The notes under the pieces were generated by a model that was given only the letters and a program-made list of their open reading frames with translations, was not told where the DNA came from and did not search any database. This document shows, in pieces, positions 60,927-64,000 of a stretch of 64,000 nucleotides of DNA (position 1 is the stretch's first letter; every line of letters begins with the position of its first letter). Source of the stretch: Bacteroidota bacterium (lineage in GTDB: Bacteria > Bacteroidota > Bacteroidia > Flavobacteriales_D > Crocinitomicaceae); contig JAJRQQ010000106.1 in assembly GCA_024280155.1 (NCBI GenBank), positions 1-64,000 of the forward strand, read 5' to 3'. Both the position numbers and the translations under genes were made by a program.

Positions 60927-61640
60927 ATGAGTGTTGAAAAGAATACAGCTTCTATAAAATCACTTTTTGAAAAAGGATATTCAATTGATACGTCTTTAAC
61001 TTTTGAAGAAATAGAACTGTTGTATCAAGGAATCAATTCTGTTCATTCTTTTGTATTTATAGAGGGTTTATCGGCTCGTTTTGCACTCCATTCTTTCGAA
61101 AAAAAGAACGATTTAAGCGCTTGGAATGAACTATATCATTATTTTCAATTAAATTTTGCAAAACAATTAAACATTGGGTTCGGTTGGGCTTTTGGAGAAT
61201 TAAATATAAATCCAACCGATTATCTCACTAATTTTTCGGAAGAAAATCAATCTTGGGTGTGGAATGGTTATGGTTATTTTGTTGGCACACTCAAACGAAG
61301 AAGTGTTTTACGTACTTTTTCATTTCCAGATAATATTCCCAATACATATTTACACATCTTTATTCAAGGTTTTGGTCGAAGTCTTTGGTACGGTTATAAA
61401 GGCAATGTTGATAAAATAACTAAAGTAATTTCTAGTTTCAAAGAAGAATGTCAAAATGATTTATGGGTGGGGTTAGGTGTTGCAATTGCTTTTGTTGGTG
61501 GACTTTCTAAACAAGAATGGAGCGTTCTTAAAAGTCATTCTGCAAATAAAGAATTATTAAAAGGGTTTGAATTAGCTTATCCATCATTAAAAGATAAAGA
61601 AACGAAAAAGTTTTTAGAAGAATTCTGTTTACATTCTTAA
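60927..61640 (+). CDS. DUF1702-like protein
   Basis: The ATG at 60927, 2 bases after the flavoprotein stop, is preferred to one at 60906 inside it. The about 237-residue protein resembles DUF1702: FVFIEGLSARFALHSF and IFIQGFGRSLWYGYKG are internally repeated GLxRxL(W/F)-type motifs, and DLWVGLGVAIAFVGG follows. From memory, DUF1702 proteins often sit beside FAD oxidoreductases or in secondary-metabolite clusters; their role is not known. The tight coupling suggests that this protein works with the halogenase-like flavoprotein. Confidence 0.7.
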   Translation: MSVEKNTASIKSLFEKGYSIDTSLTFEEIELLYQGINSVHSFVFIEGLSARFALHSFEKKNDLSAWNELYHYFQLNFAKQLNIGFGWAFGELNINPTDYLTNFSEENQSWVWNGYGYFVGTLKRRSVLRTFSFPDNIPNTYLHIFIQGFGRSLWYGYKGNVDKITKVISSFKEECQNDLWVGLGVAIAFVGGLSKQEWSVLKSHSANKELLKGFELAYPSLKDKETKKFLEEFCLHS

Positions 61641-61672
61641 AACAAACAATACCTTCGCAAAAATAAATAACA

Positions 61673-62383
61673 ATGCTCATTGGTGCTGATTACGAAAAAA
61701 TTGAGTTTGAATTTTTAGGACTCGATTTACTCGAACCTAATTCTTTTGTGGGTGATTTTATCATTTTTACTTTCTCATTCATTTTTGCATACAAAGTTTC
61801 TAAAATGCTTCAAACCAATTTTGTGAAAAATTGGAAGTACTTTTTTATCGTTTTTGGAATTGGTTTTCTTTTTGGGGGGTTAGGACATTTAATGTATAAC
61901 TACTGGGGAGTTCCGGGTAAATACATCGGTTGGTTTGCAGGAATGACGTCGGTTTTTTTGATAGAAAAAGCAATGTTACCTTTTCTTTCTAATCCAAAAC
62001 TGGTAAAAACACTGTTGTTATTCAGTAAAATAAAGTTTATTCTTGCGATAATAGCTGAAATTTTGGTTATCTACTACGTAGATTTAGAGCAAGATTATTC
62101 CGTTGCAATGAAAGTTCCTATTATTAATTCTACAATTGGATTGGTATATACATTAGCTATTCTTGGATTTGTTTTTAGTAAAAAAATCACCCCTGGATTT
62201 CGGTTTTTCTTATACAGTGTATTGATTATGTTGCCAAGCTTGGTTTTTCAAAGTCAAAAAATTAGTTTCGCTCCGTGGTTTGATAAGAACGACATCAGTC
62301 ATATCTTTTTATTGGTTGGAGTAATTTTCTATTATTTAGGCGTAAAATCGGTGGCTAATTATCAGAAAGAATTAACGCACTAA
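61673..62383 (+). CDS. Multi-pass membrane protein of unknown function
   Basis: The 236-residue protein is very hydrophobic with about seven TM segments (for example FIIFTFSFIFAYKV, YFFIVFGIGFLFGGLGHLMY and IINSTIGLVYTLAILGFVF). The conserved-looking polar sites GHLMYNYWG and DKNDISHIF recall the CREST/ceramidase-like or DUF6962 type of 7-TM proteins, without proof. It follows the DUF1702-like gene by 32 bases and overlaps the convergent putative anti-sigma gene by 12 bases. No enzymatic assignment is made. Confidence 0.6.
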   Translation: MLIGADYEKIEFEFLGLDLLEPNSFVGDFIIFTFSFIFAYKVSKMLQTNFVKNWKYFFIVFGIGFLFGGLGHLMYNYWGVPGKYIGWFAGMTSVFLIEKAMLPFLSNPKLVKTLLLFSKIKFILAIIAEILVIYYVDLEQDYSVAMKVPIINSTIGLVYTLAILGFVFSKKITPGFRFFLYSVLIMLPSLVFQSQKISFAPWFDKNDISHIFLLVGVIFYYLGVKSVANYQKELTH

Positions 62384-63259
62384 AGTAAGTGATTGGTATT
62401 TTTTCACAGGATTACCGCTTCTATCATTTCCTGTGATAAAATAAATGTATTTACCTGTTGGTACAGGGTTTCCATAAATATCATTTCCATCCCATTTAAA
62501 ATTTAGATCTATGGATTGAAAAATAATGTTTGACTTTTCATTCATAATCACGATTGAGAAATCAATAATTCCATTCGATTCTACAAAAAGAAAATCATTT
62601 TGTCCATCGTTATTTGGTGTAAAAATATCCGGCATTTTCGTAATCGAATATTCTTCTACTAGTTGTTCTTTATCTATATCTATCGAAAAAGTAGTTTGTT
62701 CTTCTATTTTGTTTTCCTTAGATACTTCTTGTAAAGTATAATCAAAAGATTCCTTAGAAGGCTTGTATTCCACTATTGGATCTTCTTCGCGTTCTTTGAG
62801 AATACCTGTCGTTTCACTTTTTGATTCAGTAAAGTTTTCTAATTCTTTTTCTGGTAGAAGAGAAGGTTTAGAAGGTTTATGTTCTTTTGAAAATTGAGTT
62901 TCTTTTTTATTCGACGCTAAATCTTCATTTGAAGCATTTTCAATTTGAATCGATTTTTCTTGTTTTTCGGTTAAAACTGGCTCTTTTTGCTCTAAAATGA
63001 TTGATTTCGTTTCGTTTTTAGTTATTTTTTCACTTTTAACCTCTTTTTCTGACGAGGAATAAATGACAATTGCTGTAGAAATAGCCGCAACAGAAACGAC
63101 AGAGATAATCACCTTTGATAAAACAGAAATACCCGCCGATGCAGAAGTCGTTGCAGCAACTTGTGAAGCAATTCCGTTCCATAATTCTGGATGAACAGTA
63201 GCTTCATGGTTTCCTAATTTCTTAGAAAATAGTTCTTGTATTTGGTCTTTATCTTTCAA
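62372..63259 (-). CDS. Putative anti-sigma factor with gliding-motility/T9SS type B-like C-terminal domain
   Basis: The 295-residue protein has a cytosolic N-terminal part (residues 1-40), one TM helix (VIISVVSVAAISTAIVIYSS, about 48-67), a charged low-complexity Lys/Glu/Ser-rich spacer and a C-terminal domain beginning PDIFTPNNDGQNDFLFV and containing FKWDGNDIYGNPVPTGKYIY, the signature of the gliding-motility-associated (CHU_C) domain. Its gene overlaps the ECF sigma gene by 11 bases, so it is probably that sigma factor's membrane-bound anti-sigma. It lacks a cleavable signal peptide. Confidence 0.75.
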   Translation of the reverse strand: MKDKDQIQELFSKKLGNHEATVHPELWNGIASQVAATTSASAGISVLSKVIISVVSVAAISTAIVIYSSSEKEVKSEKITKNETKSIILEQKEPVLTEKQEKSIQIENASNEDLASNKKETQFSKEHKPSKPSLLPEKELENFTESKSETTGILKEREEDPIVEYKPSKESFDYTLQEVSKENKIEEQTTFSIDIDKEQLVEEYSITKMPDIFTPNNDGQNDFLFVESNGIIDFSIVIMNEKSNIIFQSIDLNFKWDGNDIYGNPVPTGKYIYFITGNDRSGNPVKKYQSLTLVR

Positions 63260-63782
63260 ATCCTAATTCTTTCAATTGTTGTTGTAAATAAATTTTAGCA
63301 CGAGAATATTGAGATTTTGATGTACTCTCAGAAATAGAAAGTTCTTCAGCGATTTCTTTGTGAGAATATCCTTCAATTGCAAATAAATTAAAAACAGTTT
63401 TATAGCCCACAGGCATTTTTTGTATTAATTTAAGTAGATCTTCTGCGTGAATGTTTTCAAGAATATAACTATTGTGTTCTAATTTAAACTCAACAGCGTC
63501 AACAGTGATATTATTTTGTAATTTTTTTTCTTTTCGAATTTGATCCAAAGAAGTATTCACCATAATTCTACGAATCCAACCTTCTAATGAGCCCCCTTTA
63601 AAAAGGTCAAGTTTAGAAAAAACTTTAATAAAACTTTCTTGCAAAACATCTTCCGCTTGTTCTTTGTTTTTAGCATAACGCATACAAACACTTAACATTT
63701 TCGGTGCAAATTTATCAAACAACGCGCGCTGAGCTTTTGGATCTCCTTTAATACAATATTTTACTAATGATGAATCATCCAT
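63249..63782 (-). CDS. ECF RNA polymerase sigma factor
   Basis: The ATG at 63782 (MDDSSLVKYCIKGDPKAQ) is preferred to a GTG three codons upstream. The about 177-residue protein has region 2 (LFDKFAPKMLSVCMRYA, EDVLQESFIKVF and EGWIRRIMVNTSLDQIRK) and region 4 (YKTVFNLFAIEGYSHKEIAE, then SISESTSKSQYSRAKIYL), the two-domain ECF plan. It directs polymerase to a dedicated promoter set when released by its anti-sigma factor. The downstream gene overlaps by 11 bases and encodes that candidate. Confidence 0.93.
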   Translation of the reverse strand: MDDSSLVKYCIKGDPKAQRALFDKFAPKMLSVCMRYAKNKEQAEDVLQESFIKVFSKLDLFKGGSLEGWIRRIMVNTSLDQIRKEKKLQNNITVDAVEFKLEHNSYILENIHAEDLLKLIQKMPVGYKTVFNLFAIEGYSHKEIAEELSISESTSKSQYSRAKIYLQQQLKELGFER

Positions 63783-63883
63783 TTCTCGCACTTAAAACAA
63801 AGACTTATTTTTAATTAAAAAAGTTGCATTCTACTTTATAATTCCTCAAAAAAAGCTATTTTCGTTGAAACGAAAACAAACCA

Positions 63884-64000
63884 ATGAAATTTATTTTCAC
63901 CTTTCTTTTTTTTATTATCACATTTTTTTCTTTTACACAGAACCTTAAAAAAGGTATTTGGCATGCTCAATTAAAATTAAATAATAAAGATGTATTGCCT
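63884..64000 (+). CDS. Start of an exported protein, truncated by window edge
   Basis: ATG at 63884 begins a signal peptide (MKFIFTFLFFIITFFSFTQ) followed by NLKKGIWHAQLKLNNKDVLP, open to the end of the window. The opening resembles exported thiol-disulfide-oxidoreductase (TlpA-type) proteins of related bacteria, but 39 residues are too few for a call. It is divergent from the sigma factor gene. Confidence 0.6.
   Translation, partial: MKFIFTFLFFIITFFSFTQNLKKGIWHAQLKLNNKDVLP

Noticed and set aside
1-64000. CRISPR arrays, insertion sequences, prophage, rRNA operons
   Set aside because: No regular short repeats with spacers, no transposase or phage genes, and no rRNA sequence were recognised anywhere in the window.

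Overview
The window is a stretch of low-GC, gene-dense chromosome from a member of the Bacteroidota, most likely order Flavobacteriales (Crocinitomicaceae- or Cryomorphaceae-like; the family is my inference). Lineage evidence seen in the sequence: C-terminal type IX secretion (T9SS) sorting domains, SprB-type repeats, a gliding-motility type C-terminal domain, Bacteroidota-type promoters (TTG-N19-TAnnTTTG, exact at two sites), the long form of IspG, DUF4837, DUF4175 and DUF3109 proteins, and weak Shine-Dalgarno sequences.

Layout. 1-7.9 kb: truncated T9SS adhesin, carotenoid-desaturase-like FAD enzyme, secreted T9SS nuclease and small exported proteins, one of them frameshifted. 7.9-16 kb: radA, then a leftward block (UbiA-like protein, two LPS-type glycosyltransferases, DUF4837 lipoprotein, LysM lytic transglycosylase, gatA, tatA). 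16-20.8 kb: rimP-nusA-infB behind a promoter and a leader terminator. 20.8-25.4 kb: DUF3109, miaE, and nrdB-nrdA with an in-frame TGA inside nrdA. 26-38 kb: ComF, FAD oxidase, bacilliredoxin, rhodanese, methyltransferase, an unannotated Cys/Lys-rich mini-protein with an iron-box-like operator, glutathione peroxidase, an AsmA-like protein, mnmE, patatin, tadA, LD-carboxypeptidase. 38-46 kb: sdhCAB, a PA-domain T9SS protein, a beta-barrel protein, and S4, YjbR and desaturase genes. 46-56.7 kb: ispG, mnmG with two perfect parS sites, ybeY, an RsbW-like ATPase, a DUF4175 gene cut by two in-frame stops, gltX, folB. 56.7-59.2 kb: tRNA-Cys followed by an AT-rich cassette-like island (unknown exported protein, Fic protein) bounded by palindromic GTTAGC/GTTAAC elements and a direct repeat. 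59.2-64 kb: halogenase-like flavoprotein with a DUF1702 partner, a 7-TM protein, an ECF sigma factor with a putative anti-sigma, and the start of an exported protein.

Most genes are housekeeping: translation initiation and tRNA modification (infB, nusA, rimP, gatA, gltX, mnmE, mnmG, miaE, tadA, ybeY), dNTP synthesis, TCA/respiration, isoprenoid and lipid metabolism, and envelope building. The points most worth a second look are: (i) three isolated in-frame nonsense codons, one each of TGA, TAA and TAG, in two otherwise intact conserved genes; (ii) the cassette-like island after tRNA-Cys; (iii) the parS pair, one site inside ybeY; (iv) the terminator in the rimP-nusA-infB leader; (v) the iron-box mini-protein. 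Everything was read by eye; no similarity search or folding was run.
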